Source of the DNA: Picochlorum sp. 'celeri'
Lineage: Eukaryota; Chlorophyta; Trebouxiophyceae
Length of the DNA stretch: 64,000 nucleotides
Direction: 5' to 3'
NCBI GenBank assembly: GCA_010909725.1
Contig: JAACMV010000004.1
Coordinates: 62,001 to 126,000 of the forward strand
The position numbers were made by a program, and so were the translations under genes. Every line of letters starts with the position of its first letter. The stretch's first letter is position 1. The notes under the pieces are model-generated. The model saw only the letters and a program-made list of their open reading frames with translations, had not been told where the DNA came from and did not search any database. Positions 40,314 through 52,173 of the stretch are shown here, one piece after another.

Positions 40314-41276
40314 TTATAGAGAGGGGTTTTGTCCGAGGGATATCTCCATCTCGTCCGCATCATACGAAGACGCATGCGTCTCATCAAAGATGTCCATGTA
40401 GTCATTGCATTGCTGTATGCTTTTGAAGAGAAACGCGACCGCCACACATGTGCCCAGAAAAGCTCCAGCTATAATATCACTTTCATGGTGTTTATGATCC
40501 ATCACGCGAGATACTGCCACTCCCCATGCCCAGCCAATCTGACACAGGATCCAGAGAAACACAAGTTGTCTTCCACATCGGTAGATGAGAGACCTCTTCC
40601 TGTGCTGTCCCCATCGGCATACCAAGATCCATGCACAATAGCCACTCACAAATATACCCAGACCAAAGGCGGTACTCGCATGACCCGACGGAAAGCTCTT
40701 CATCCCGTCATTCATCTTGCTCTCTGACAAATCAGATGTGCAGGCAGGATTGTCCGCAGCACTCAGACCAAACCCAGGTATACTGACAGGGTTGTCAATC
40801 TCTGGTTGACACCGACTAAGCCAATCTGGTCTATACCGACCAACCAAATTCTTGGTGACCTCTGTGATTAACCCAGTCACCACGCCAGCACCCACAAAGT
40901 CTAGGAAGAATATTATACATACCCCAATCGCTTGTGTGACCCCAGAACTCTTCAGCCTGGCCAAAGAGTACTCCAGGATCACGAAACTTAGTAATAAAGA
41001 GAACAGGGGTACCAAAATGGCGACATAATACGGAATCGTACTGTCGACTTGGTAGGAGAAGCTAATTGTTGCATCGTAAGTCACGAAAGAGGCTGTGCTA
41101 GGGTTTACAGTGGTTCCGACAATAATCAGAACAATAATCTCAGCTACCAAGACTATTAGAGAGTATAAATCCTGTACATTGTGTCAGCATTCAAACACAT
41201 GAGTATTGAAGAAAGAAAGAACGCGGTTCAAGTCAACGCGTACCAGAGATTCTTTAAGAACAGAATACGACAACAT
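40314..41276 (-). CDS. PAP2-type lipid phosphate phosphatase
   Basis: Integral membrane phosphatidic acid/lipid phosphate phosphatase. Exon 1 is 41276-41244 (11 codons, MLSYSVLKESL) and exon 2 is 41171-40314; the 72-nt intron is GTACGC...TACAG. 296 residues with six helices. The three catalytic motifs are intact: KNLVGRYRPDW, FPSGHAS and SRVMDHKHHESD. The frame lacks any upstream ATG without splicing, which supports exon 1. That exon's ATG overlaps the TGA of the upstream kinase by one base (TGATG). Confidence 0.85.
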
Positions 41277-44200
41277 CACTCTTTACAGGTATACTTTTTA
41301 AATATAGTTTCAATCGCTCGCAGCTCAGAGTATACTTCATTCGTATCAGGTCGATCTTCTTTCCTCTGGGACCAACATGCCTTCATCAGGTTGATGTACA
41401 GTTCCAAGGCTCCGGAGGAACTAAAGTTTTCATTATCACGCTCATCACCAGGCAAGGATGTTGGGATTTTGGGTCGGTTGCCACCGTTGATCAGATTGTA
41501 GCACATTTCTATGGTTTGGGTTCGGAATGGAGGCTGGAAGGTCAGGAGTTCAAACAGCAGCATTCCGAATCCATACACATCGCTTGCTGGTGAAAACTCC
41601 ACATCGGTCGAGTCTTGAAGAATTTCTGGTGCCAACCATCGTGGGTTGGTGGGAGCTGCCAGGTATGGCTGGGATGTGGAGTCTCTGGCGGCCCTGGTGA
41701 AGCCGAAATCTCCCACATATGCAGTCCATCTTTCATCAACAAAGCAGTTGGCTGCCTTCAAATCTCTGTGTATGACTGGCACGTCTTGATTGTGCATACA
41801 CATCATGCCTTTGTTAATGTCTTTGGCAAGCTTGATCCTCCTAGACCAGCACAATTGTTTCGCTGCATCACTGTTTCTTGAGGCTTTCTGCAGGATGGTG
41901 ACCAAGGATCCACGGTCGTAAAATGCAGAAACAATGGCTGGTCCTTCATCCAGTTCAGTGTATCCTCTAACACTCTGAATGTTGTCATGTCGCAGGCGAC
42001 TCATGACCACGAGTTCGTCGATGAAGGCTTGTCTGCTCTGATCAAACTTTTCTGGTGAGGGATTATTCCTCACACTGTTTTGCCTATTCTCCTGTTTCAA
42101 AATCTTAACTGCTACTCTATTCCCATGGAGCATACCCAAGAAAACGATACCAAACGATCCTTCTCCTAATTTGTGATTTTTATAAATCGTAAGGTGTTTG
42201 GGTTGAATGTACAGCGACCCGTGCTCTGCGTCTGATGATGACCTGGTAGGGCGCTGCTCAATGGGGGGCTGCTGTATGGGTTCTTTTCTACGTGCACTGC
42301 CCTGAGAATTGAGAATCCGTTGTTGGGTTGTCTGATCCAGTGCAATCTGGCCGAATGGACTGACGATATCTCCATTAGTTGGTGCACGGACGGCGCGAAT
42401 TTTTCTAGAACCTGCTTCAACCACATTTGAGTGCTCACGCAGAGGAGGATCTGGAGCTTGCGTTTGGACTGGGGATGTCATCAACGACATGGAGTCCGAC
42501 TCCTCATCTAATTCCACAAAACTCTGCTCAGATTCGGTATCTGATCCATGGTCCATGTCTATCAGATCAGGAGCATTGAGGCTGGTGGGATAGACCAATC
42601 GATTCCCACTGGCCTCAGCCACCTGCTCTGGGGTCTCACCCAGATTGTTCAATTCAGACAGACTCGCCCCATGTTGGAGAAGAAGGGTGACAATGGCTCT
42701 GCTATTTGTTGGAGAACCCCAGAGTGCAACTAAATGAAGCGGAGTATTTCCTCCGTATCTTTGCCTCTCATTGGGATCTGCACCAGCTTCGAGCAGAGCC
42801 TTGACAGCATCATATTGAAGTTCGCACACCGCCTCATGAAGGGGTGTATTGCCCTTCTCATTCACCACAGAGGTTGATAAGTAGCACTCGTCCAAAATCA
42901 ACTTGACAATATCCACCCATCCTTCACGAGAGGCGATATGAAGGGGGGTGTCTCCATCTGATGTCGTGTCATAGACCAAGTTGAGGTCATGATTGAGCAG
43001 GATGCGGACACATTGCAGTTTACCTGCTTTGCACGCAATGTGGATACATTGTTCCCCCACATCATTCACCTCCCCTACCGGAACGTAACCTTGGATTAAC
43101 CACTTGAGAATATCCGCATGGCCACCTCGAGCAGCCACGTGGGCAGCACTCAATCCAGCAAAATCTTTGACATGGGCAACATCAACACCTGCCTGATGAA
43201 TCTGCTGCACTGCTTCCTGGACACCCAACAAACTCCCACTCTCTACAGCCCTGAACAACAAGCATTCTGTTATTAAGTTGAAAATTGATCTGTCGTATTG
43301 CCTCGCGATCGAGAGCGGGGTTCGCTGGCGATTGTCTAGAGCAAGTGGGTTTCCACCACATTCCAAAAGATGCCTCATCACCATCTGGTTGGAACCTGAG
43401 GCAGCCCAGTGCAGAGGTGTTTTGCCCCTATCATCTTTTGCATTTGCATTTGATCCTCGTAGAAGCAATATATATATCAAATGCTCGTGCGATTTGATTG
43501 CTGCATGATGCAATGCTGTCAAGCCGCCAGAATCTCTCGAGGTCAACACTGTCACCTCTGGTCGCAATGACATATTATACTCTGCCTGGATCATTTTATA
43601 GATAACCTCCTCCCTTCCATATCTGGCAGCCAAATGAACTGGTGCGAAACCTGCCGAATTCTTGGTCTCCACAGCAACACGATAGGCATCAGGAGATGAC
43701 TGCAACAGACATTCAACAATTGCATCATGCCCTCCTGCTGCGGCAAGATGCAATGGGGTATCCCCACCATCATTCTGTTGACACGACACATCTTCAATGT
43801 CAAATGCAGATGAATCGATCAAGCTTTTGATCACAGAAAGATGCCCCTTTCGTGCAGCAAGGTGAGCTGGAGAGTCTCCATAGGCATCCAAACAGGACAA
43901 AGACTTTTCCGAGCTGTAGCGCAGCGCCAACTCCACCGAGTCCTCCATTCCAGAATGCGCAGCAGATAAAAGCATGGCATCACCCAGATACTTGGCCACC
44001 TTTGCATTCCCACAATGAGAGGCAGTCTGCGCCGCAGTCTCACCTGACGTGTTCTGTACCATGGCAGTTTCAGGAGACATTGCTACAAGCTTGCGCACAA
44101 TATCCAAATCCTCATCACTGCACCGTGCAGCTGTATGTATCGGAAGATCTCCAAACCCGTCAGCATATTGCAGGCTATCCTTGTGCGTTTCAAGTATCTT

Positions 44201-44894
44201 GTCAACATACTCCCACATGCTATTCTGTATCATCACATTCAGCGGCGTGCACTGATGAGCCCCAAGGAGCGATAAATCAATCCCATCAAAATCTAGTAAA
44301 CCATCCAAAATTCGTCCGCGCTCCCGAGTCGGCTCAGATGCAAACAATATGACAGCAAGGTGAATAGGAGCATCCCCTTCCAGATCCTTAATATTCACAT
44401 TGATACCCTTCACATTCAATAAACTGGCACAGCAATCATAAGATCCAGACCGAACAGCAAAATGAAGGGCGGTGAAGCCCCTCCCATCCACTGCATTGAT
44501 GAACTGACAGCGTCTCTCAACCAACCCAGTAATCAATTGCTCCATAATCACCAATAATCCATTCTCAGCCGCGATATGCAACGGCGTTTTCCCTTCTTCA
44601 TCCACGACCTCCAACGATATCTCAGTCGCAATCAATCGATCCAGTTCGATGTATGCATCATTCGGATGATCAATACCCATTCGAACAGCCCGGTGCACTT
44701 CCAGCCCATCCCCCACCTGTCCCACATCCCCAAACAATTGACTATTCCCCGCATACTCGGATATAAAAATATTTTCACCCTGATCTCCTACTGTTTGAGA
44801 AGGTTTTGAACTACAGAATATACATATCACTCAAGTATCAGCACATAAAGAAAAGCACGAAGAAGGCTCTCATGACCCACCTGAAACAACCCAT
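41276..44894 (-). CDS. Ankyrin-repeat protein kinase (TKL type) with myristoylation/palmitoylation N-terminus
   Basis: Exon 1 is 44894-44881 (14 nt) and exon 2 is 44810-41276; the 70-nt intron is GTGGGT...CTGTAG. 1182 residues. The micro-exon supplies MGCF, giving MGCFSSKPS, a strong dual acylation signal (Gly2, Cys3). Residues from about 60 to 790 are some 20 ankyrin repeats (for example GKTPLHWAASGSNQMVMRHL). A low-complexity linker follows. The kinase domain is at about 895-1170, with LGEGSFGIVFLG, VAVKILK, HRDLKAANC and DFGFTRA, so it looks active. Similar ankyrin-TKL kinases are common in algae and amoebae. Role probably membrane-associated signalling. Confidence 0.9.
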
Positions 44895-45497
44895 TCCTAT
44901 TTCATACCAGACACCCTAAACCTCACTATAATTTTCATACAATAGACCATGGTGCCATCGTTTGCTACTTGCAGCCGCGTACTCTTGTGACAGACACGTA
45001 TGGAGTTCAAAGAATCACGTTGCACGAGACAATCAACGGGCAAGATCTATTCAATATCCATAGTCGCATCTCTCATGAGATGCAATTTCTGAAAGAATAC
45101 GTAATGCCCGCATGTATCCGGCATTGGCTTTCAAAACCAATAAATAGAAAAGGACCAATGTAGTATTCAAAAGATCTCCGGTCAAAGGCATGACACGATG
45201 GGGTATGTATCACTTGTACCATCGCACTCGTCCGTTGACCGTGACAGTCCATCAACAATACGAATGGTTGCGCTCGATGCTTCCTAGACAGCCTACTGAC
45301 TGATGGCACCCAGAAATCGAAGCGCTACCATAGGGCACGTATGCACCCGTTTACAATAGAAAGAATTAATTGCTTCGTACAGGAGCACCATCTGAGTATT
45401 ATTAGAATCGTGAACAGAGTCGTACGTAGGGTGTAGCCGCGATCTTTCCGCTCCCGATCGTTCTCATCTGCAGGGTTACGTGTCACTAGAAGCAACA
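44895..45497. other. 603-bp intergenic region with unresolved small exons
   Basis: Between the divergent kinase and GMD genes. On plus, an open segment at 44972-45163 after a TTGCAG acceptor-like site reads with ordinary protein composition (HETINGQDLFNIHSRISHEM). It could splice via GTAATG (45101) to ATGTAG (45163). A 37-codon ORF starts at 45190. No first exon or family match was found, so I do not call a gene. Confidence 0.3.
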
Positions 45498-46562
45498 ATG
45501 GCCCCAAAGAAAGCACTCATCACTGGTATCACTGGTCAGGATGGTGCGTACCTGAGTGAATTTTTGCTGAACAAGGGGTACGAGGTGTATGGTATCAAGA
45601 GGCGTTCTTCTAGCTTCAACACGTCCCGTATCGACTCCATCTACGAGGATTTTCACGGGGAAAACGTGAAATTGAAGCTCTATTATGGGGATCTGACGGA
45701 TACTGGGAGTCTCGTTCAGATTATAGGGAAGATCCAGCCAGACGAGATTTACAACTTGGGTGCCCAGAGTCATGTGGGGGTGTCCTTCCAGTGCCCAGAG
45801 TATACTGCTGATGTCGATGCTCTTGGGGTGTTGAGAGTGTTGGAGGCCATCAGAATTTTGGGTATGGAGAAGAAGTGCAAGTTTTATCAGGCTTCCACCT
45901 CTGAGCTGTTTGGAAAGGTGCAGGAGATTCCCCAAAAGGTGACCACACCTTTCTATCCACGTTCCCCATATGCGGCAGCAAAACTGTTCGGGTACTGGAT
46001 CACCGTCAACTATAGAGAGTCGTACGGTATGTTTGCCTGCAATGGTATCCTGTTCAACCACGAGTCCCCTCTGAGAGGTGAGACATTTGTGACAAGGAAG
46101 ATCACACGAGGTCTGGCAAGGATCAAGGCAGGTTTGGATGACGCACTGTACTTGGGAAATCTCGATGCGAAGAGAGATTGGGGGCATGCGAAGGATTACG
46201 TCGAGATGCAGTGGCTCATGCTCCAGCAGGATGAACCAAAGGATTATGTGATTGCAACTGGAGAGCAGCACAGTGTTCGTGAATTTGTCAACCTTTCCTG
46301 CGAGGAGCTCGGCATCAAAATCCGCTGGGAAGGCACCGGTGTGGATGAGAAGGGAATTGATGAGGAGACTGGAAAAGCCATTGTCAAGGTTGATCCAAGA
46401 TACTTCCGCCCAGCAGAAGTCGATACCTTGCTTGGTGACCCAACAGAGGCCCAAGCTCTCTTGGGATGGACTCCCAAGATTTCTTTCGAACAGCTGGTGA
46501 AGGATATGGTGCAAAGTGACCTCGAAGCAGCCATGGCTGAGAAGAAGAATCAGCAGAAGTAA
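45498..46562 (+). CDS. gmd: GDP-mannose 4,6-dehydratase
   Basis: First step from GDP-mannose to GDP-fucose (also the precursor of other GDP-6-deoxyhexoses). 354 residues from the ATG at 45498. NAD(P)-binding [12 protein letters not shown] at 9-20, catalytic STSELFGKV with Thr134/Glu136, and the SDR pair Tyr158/Lys162 ([12 protein letters not shown]). [16 protein letters not shown] and [13 protein letters not shown] are hallmark blocks. Codon choice looks like that of a highly expressed gene (few rare codons compared with neighbours). Cytosolic. Confidence 0.96.
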   Translation: MAPKKALITGITGQDGAYLSEFLLNKGYEVYGIKRRSSSFNTSRIDSIYEDFHGENVKLKLYYGDLTDTGSLVQIIGKIQPDEIYNLGAQSHVGVSFQCPEYTADVDALGVLRVLEAIRILGMEKKCKFYQASTSELFGKVQEIPQKVTTPFYPRSPYAAAKLFGYWITVNYRESYGMFACNGILFNHESPLRGETFVTRKITRGLARIKAGLDDALYLGNLDAKRDWGHAKDYVEMQWLMLQQDEPKDYVIATGEQHSVREFVNLSCEELGIKIRWEGTGVDEKGIDEETGKAIVKVDPRYFRPAEVDTLLGDPTEAQALLGWTPKISFEQLVKDMVQSDLEAAMAEKKNQQK

Positions 46563-47061
46563 AGTGACCCAACGTATTATTATTTGTTCATATGAAATCC
46601 GGTACATATATATATATTGCGTCGTCTTCAACAACATATCAATAGGAAATCTCTGTCTATAAATTAGAATCAATCGTACATTCCTACTGTAAATATCATA
46701 TATACATATCATTGAGATGGAATTGATCGATGCCGCGCTATATATACGTATTGTTTGCACTTGCAAGCAGCTGAGAGAATATAATTCTTCTCAAGAGAAA
46801 AAAGATTTCCATCCTCAGGGTGATTTTTTTTTTAATTATGACATCCCACTCGATGTGGTTCTTGATCCATCGTATACCATTTCTATTCATTTTCTAGTAA
46901 GAAGATATAGATACCGTAGTTGCCAGGATATCCAGAGAGAAGTTGTGACTGTGTGCATTCGTCTTCAAAAACAAATTACATGACTCCTGTTGACGAGAAA
47001 GCGCAGTAGAAGCCACGTTCTACATGTTTTAGTTTTTTTGTAAATTATAGAGACTATTAGG
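46563..47061. other. AT-rich intergenic region
   Basis: About 500 bp, very AT-rich with short TATATA runs and poly-T tracts. The only longer frame (46717-46983) is low-complexity and AT-driven, so I regard it as non-coding. It should hold the GMD 3' end and the Mg-channel promoter. Confidence 0.4.
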
Positions 47062-48527
47062 ATGGCTGTGGGAGGGATTATGGATGCATTGTTCCGTCCT
47101 GGGTTGAAAGGGAAGACTAGGAAACCCTGGAGCAGCGGTCGAAAGAGTTCTTCGAAATCGTCAAAGGATGGCGAGGCGTTTGATGTGAAACCTCCAGTGT
47201 TGAAGCAAGTGCAGCAGGTTCGTAAATGGCTGTCCCTTACTCCTGATGGTGATGCGTCGTCGTTGGAGTTGAGTAAAATAAAGGTGACACAGCAGCTTGG
47301 GATTCCTCTGCGGGACTTGCGTATTTTGGATCCTTTGCTGGCGACGAGTTATCCTTCTGCTTTGCTTGCTCGAGAGAAGGCTATTGTTGTGAATTTAGAG
47401 TTTATAAAGATGATTGTTGGAATGAATACATGTTATGTGACCAACTTGGATGATCCCAATGCGGCAGATTTTGTAGAGCATTTGCAGCATCGATTGAAGT
47501 ATGGTCCAACCAATACGGGGGAAGAACAGCATCCTCATCAAAAGGATGAAATAGTTGATGGGAAGAAAAAGGGGAAAGGGATGGATGAGAAGAATGCTAA
47601 AACTCTTGGTAATCAGTCAAAGAGTTACAACATACTTCCTCCTGTAAATCCGCTGCCAGAGCTGCCATTTGAATTGCGGGTGCTTGAAACGGCGTTAGAT
47701 TATATATCAAAGTATTTAGAGCAGCAAGTTTCTGATTTGGAAGCGTCAGGGCACCCTGCATTGGACGCCTTGACACAGAAGATTAGCACATCCAATCTAG
47801 AGAGGGTTCGGCGTATTAAGAATCGAATGGTTCGATTGAACACGAGGATCGAGACGGTGCGTTTGATTTAAAATACATATTACTATAATGGGGAATACTA
47901 AAGATGTATCATGGTCACATGCAGTTGAAAGAAGTGTTGGAAAAGACATTGGATGATGATGCCGACATGAAGGATTTCAACCTGTCGGCACTGGAAGAGG
48001 AGCGTGTAGAAAATTTACACAGACAAGCTCTGCGGATGTCATCGGGGACTCCTTTTGATGCTCCAATCACCCTATCATCGAACTTTGGTGGATTGGAGAG
48101 GGTTTCGATGCGCATGGACAAGTCTGTGGCAACCTCAGCGTCTTCTGATACATCATTGGATGATGATGAGGATGTCGAGGTGGTTGAACAGTTGCTCGAG
48201 AGTTATTTCATGCGTTTGGATAATACATGGAATCGGTTACAAAATCTGACGGAATACATTGACGATACGGAGGATTTTATCAACATTGAGTTGGATTCAC
48301 ATAGGAATCAATTGATTCGACTTGATATTGTCCTGACATGCTTTACAGCTTGTATGGGACTGATCACAGCTGTGACGGCTTTGTTTGCTATGAATCTGGA
48401 GATGGCACCAGGCCAGGAAGGAGCCCCATATTGGTGGTTTGTTGTCATTTCCATCAGTGCCAGCATGGGGGCCATTGGCCTTTTCAGTTCGGTGATGGTA
48501 TATTGCAAGATTAAGCGGCTTTTGTGA
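47062..48527 (+). CDS. MRS2/CorA-type magnesium transporter with AMN in place of GMN
   Basis: Two exons: 47062-47856 and 47925-48527; the 68-nt intron is GTGCGT...ATGCAG. 465 residues. The MRS2 order is clear: RDLRILDPLLATSYPSALLA, then the strand AIVVNLEFIKMIV. LPFELRVLETALDYI follows, then the long stalk helix with LKEVLEKTLDDDADM after the splice. Two C-terminal helices close the protein. The selectivity signature normally Gly-Met-Asn is Ala-Met-Asn (residues 420-422, LFAMNLEM). A 50-residue Lys/His/Asp-rich insertion lies around 155-200. The membrane (plastid, mitochondrion or plasma membrane) is not predictable; no clear presequence. Confidence 0.9.
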
Positions 48528-48675
48528 GATGTCCTTAATATTTTTGCACTAATTTTAAATATTGTATGTAATTGTGGTGGTAAAGTCCGAAAAACTCGTC
48601 GTTTCGAATGGAGCAGTCTGTAACTGACGACAGTGTCCCTCTGCGTAGAAAAACAATAGCAATAGAGTATGCGGC

Positions 48676-49602
48676 ATGACGCTATTCAAGACAATATCCT
48701 TAAAGATTGACAGTTATTATATTCGCATAGGCGCGGCATTGGTCGCCGCATTTTTGGTGGGTCTGTGGTCGTGCCGACTGGGTAGTGTGCAAGCAAACGA
48801 CCTGTTGGTGTTCAGGCATCCAGCCCGTGGAGGCACGTGTGGTAGAGAACCATTAGTTCTGGTGTACAATAGAATCCCCAAAGCAGGTTCGACGACATTT
48901 ATGGCCTTGGCGAAAGACTTGGCCGATACAAATGGGTTCAGGATGGTGACACCAGAGCCGTACTATGACCATTCTAAAATTCGACGTGCCATCTTTGATG
49001 CGATCGTATCGGATACAAAGACACTCGTGGTGAATCATTTTTACTTTCCAGAGATCGTGTATGGGGATCAAATTGCGTATATGAACATTAAGAGGGATCC
49101 AGTCAACCGGAGTGTGAGTGACTACTATTATCTTCGGTACAGTTCTCGGCGTGGGAACCATGCCGTAAAATATCGCGAGACCCATGGGGATTTGAGCCTA
49201 GATGAGTGCTTATTTAAGAAGAATAATGAGTTTGCTGGAATATGCGAGCCTGATGTCAATCTGCAGAGCAATTTCTTTTGTGGAAGGGAAGGTCACCCTT
49301 GCCATGATCAACCCAGCATGTTGGAGTCTTTTGGATTGAGGAATATGCGAGACCATTTCAGCGTAGGAGTGGAAGAACGATATAGAGAAACACTGGAAAT
49401 GTTAGAAAAGACATTTCCCTCATTTTTCAAGGGTCTGAGTGCGATGTACAGCGATATCGAGAATGGATCATTGAATTCAAACTCCCACCCTGAGCCTTCA
49501 TCGAGGGCAGAGAAACATCTTACACGTCTCAACAATGTTGATTATTCCCTGTACCAACAGGCCAATAGATTACTGGATGAATACATTCGAACATGTTTAT
49601 AA
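48676..49602 (+). CDS. Heparan-sulfate 2-O-sulfotransferase-like Golgi sulfotransferase
   Basis: 308 residues, type II membrane protein with an anchor at about 18-36. The 5'-phosphosulfate loop is YNRIPKAGSTTF (residues 64-75). The 3'-phosphate block NIKRDPVNRSVSDYYYLRY closely follows the HS2ST/uronyl-2-sulfotransferase pattern. Four Cys later in the lumenal domain (FFCGREGHPCHD) may pair. It transfers sulfate from PAPS to a polysaccharide. The acceptor in this alga is unknown but unlikely to be true heparan. It lies 2.1 kb downstream of the GMD gene. Confidence 0.85.
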   Translation: MTLFKTISLKIDSYYIRIGAALVAAFLVGLWSCRLGSVQANDLLVFRHPARGGTCGREPLVLVYNRIPKAGSTTFMALAKDLADTNGFRMVTPEPYYDHSKIRRAIFDAIVSDTKTLVVNHFYFPEIVYGDQIAYMNIKRDPVNRSVSDYYYLRYSSRRGNHAVKYRETHGDLSLDECLFKKNNEFAGICEPDVNLQSNFFCGREGHPCHDQPSMLESFGLRNMRDHFSVGVEERYRETLEMLEKTFPSFFKGLSAMYSDIENGSLNSNSHPEPSSRAEKHLTRLNNVDYSLYQQANRLLDEYIRTCL

Positions 49603-49613
49603 CATATAAGTGA

Positions 49614-51902
49614 TCATGCGATGTATTTGTATGTCTGAGTCTTTGAGGAATCCCTTTCTATATACTCTCGGTCGATCAACCCCTCAATGCTCTTCTTTAT
49701 AACCTTCACATCTGGGTGGAACGCTCGTTGAAGCTGTGTGATGACCTCTCCCATGAGATCGCTATGTGACAGTGTTTTTCTGCTCTTCATTATTCTGACA
49801 ATGGCAGCATCCACAGCATGCTTCCTATCCTTGTCTACTTCTTCATGGACTTTGCGGCGATCGTCAACAGGAGGGAGAGGAACGCGAATTCTCCTGGCCC
49901 TGTCCACGAACTTGTTATTGATCGAAAACGAATCCGTCGTCAGGATTTTCTTCTCTGGTGTTGATTTCAGCAAGAGCTTGTATTTGCCAAGGCACAGCGA
50001 ATGAAGAGACCTGGACAAATCTTCTTGTGGGATTTTCATGGTGTCCATCAATTGCTGAAACGAGAGGGTGTCTTGAGACAATGTATCAAAAGACAGCAGT
50101 ACCCCCGCCTGAACTGGGCTCAATATTAATTCATAAGATTTTCCAAATGTGGCCTTGAGGTGAACAGAGCCAAGGCCCAGCTGCCAGGTTAATCTGCGGG
50201 ATTTGGCAGTCTCCTCGTGGAATTTGGAAAAGTATTCCAAGGACTCGACCATCTTTTCAGGGAGTTCCATTTCCAGAACTTTATACGAAGGCCAGTACCC
50301 AGTGGTCAGGACTGTCACATTCATGTCAACTGGCAGAGATGTATTATTCCTGTCCAGCCAACTTCTAAAGTCTAGCTCCTTTTCCCTTGCAATCTGAAGA
50401 TCTTGCACCATGCCTTCCATCTTGGACGTGTATTGCTGTCCACATTGCTGCTTCAACCTCGTCAGCATACCCTTTTCTGCGTCCTCACCGCATGACGTTG
50501 AATACAAGAGCCTCCTTGCCAACTTCTTGCGGTAAAATTCTGCAAACATGTCTCTATCAGAGATGTATGCCAAAAACTTGACAACCTTGTCCAATGTCCC
50601 ATCCATATCATCTTCAGCCAGTTTTGAGGCTCCCCCTTTCCTCAAAATAGCGTCTGCGAATAGCGCCATGAGTTCAGGAACAGATCTACCAGACACTGTC
50701 TTGTTGAAAAATGATTCAAATGCCTCCCTCAAGGCTTTGTGAAATAGCGGAGCGGAATCAAGACTCCCATTCACAATGCCCGTAAAAGTGTCATGTAGAG
50801 ATATCGCCTTTTTAATAAACGTGTGATCAGCAGCATCCTTGCTGCTCTTCTGAGCATTCGCAGTATCCAATTGTCTAATCAGATCAGAGCCCTTTTCCTC
50901 AATGTAGGCTTTGAACACTTTTGCCATGGGCTCCAAGCCCTCAGGAAGGCGCGAAAATAATCTAAACATCCTATTAATATCCTCGGTTCTTTCATCAGAC
51001 AACAGAACAAACAGCCCCGAATCAGGCTTTTCCAGGAGCCTCATCTCATACTCCTGCAATAATGTTGCGTCTGCTTCCCTCAATAAATTAGATTTCCCTT
51101 CTACATGCAAATACTTATCCACCCGAGCCTCCTCTTCTAACAATCGAGCCTCCGCCTTTCTCAGATAATCAGGAGTCGTGTCTTCCGCAATCCATGCCGT
51201 GGCACACTTTCTATAATACTTTTGTGTAGACTGCAACATGTACACCTCGAAATCATTCTCATACGCCTCCATACTTCCCATACCAACCTCTTGGAATATA
51301 GCTAGCGTATCACGAAGTAAATCCGTATCTACAATCTCCCCTTCCCTGTCCTTTTCCATCTGTGCCAACACAGCATCTCTCGCTTTACCCTTGACCTCTT
51401 CATACACAGTGCTTTTGAACGCATCCACTCCGACAGCTTGAAGATCCACTAGATTATACCGAACTACATAATATCTATCCAGATAGTTGAAAATCTTTTT
51501 CATCCACCTGACCATAAGCTTGTGATTCTTCCAGCAATGAACAAACTTGCGCAAGAAAAACTCATCGTGCGTATCCTTCAACGCAGGCAGCACAGACGCG
51601 TGAATGTAATCATCAAATATCTGTTGATACCTCACATATAGGTTCTTCGAGTGATCATTGGGAGTTTTCTGAGTGCACATATTGTACACAATCGTGTACA
51701 GACTCATGTTGACTGTTGCACTTTCTGGCTTCTCCTTGACCCCCTCCAGGAAAAGCTTGAATTCCTCGACGCCAGCCTACAATATCAACCATATGAACAC
51801 GTCACCTACTGTATAGGTATATCAGGTATACTGTATATCACATACATTGATCTCGCTCCAACCCTGCTCAAAGTCGATGGTTTTCCGAGTATCCACGACC
51901 AT
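49614..51902 (-). CDS. CUL1: Cullin-1 (SCF ubiquitin ligase scaffold)
   Basis: Exon 1 is 51902-51846 (19 codons, MVVDTRKTIDFEQGW) and exon 2 is 51776-49614; the 69-nt intron is GTATGT...TTGTAG. 739 residues, the usual length. N-terminal cullin repeats (LYTIVYNMCTQK) are followed by the cullin homology domain with FYRKKLARRLL and TTGYWPSY. The C-terminal winged helix has the neddylation Lys683 in RIMKSRK. HPDVKVIKKSIEGLIDREYI and the terminal TYKYIA are intact. Closest in pattern to plant CUL1 rather than CUL3/4. It is convergent with the sulfotransferase (11 bp between stops). Confidence 0.95.
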
Positions 51903-52173
51903 CTGGACAGTTTTCGTATTCTATGCCCTGGCGCCTCTTCCAACCTTTCAAAAGGTGAGTTACCTACTAAAACTACGTTTGATAAAATACTATGCGTAAA
52001 TTCTTTATAGAATTGGGCGGGTGAGCCCGAGGCAACAATATCTCGGTTCGAACGTTCTTCCTTGTAATAAAACATTTAAAAAACATTCCTTGATACGGAC
52101 AGTACAGGGGCCATGGCTATTAGAGTCCATCAGAGATCGCCGTATCCTTATATATATTTACAGAATTGTCACC
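51903..52173. promoter_or_regulatory. Bidirectional promoter region, CUL1 / RNF121
   Basis: 271 bp between divergent starts of two ubiquitin-ligase genes. A TATA-like run (tatatatatttac) lies 13-24 bp before the RNF121 ATG. Confidence 0.4.

Noticed and set aside
45486..46766. 426-codon minus-strand frame across GMD
   Set aside because: Exact antisense of a highly conserved enzyme; long only because of GMD codon usage.
46717..46983. 88-codon plus-strand frame
   Set aside because: Lies in AT-rich intergenic DNA, contains a poly-Phe run from a poly-T tract and resembles no protein.
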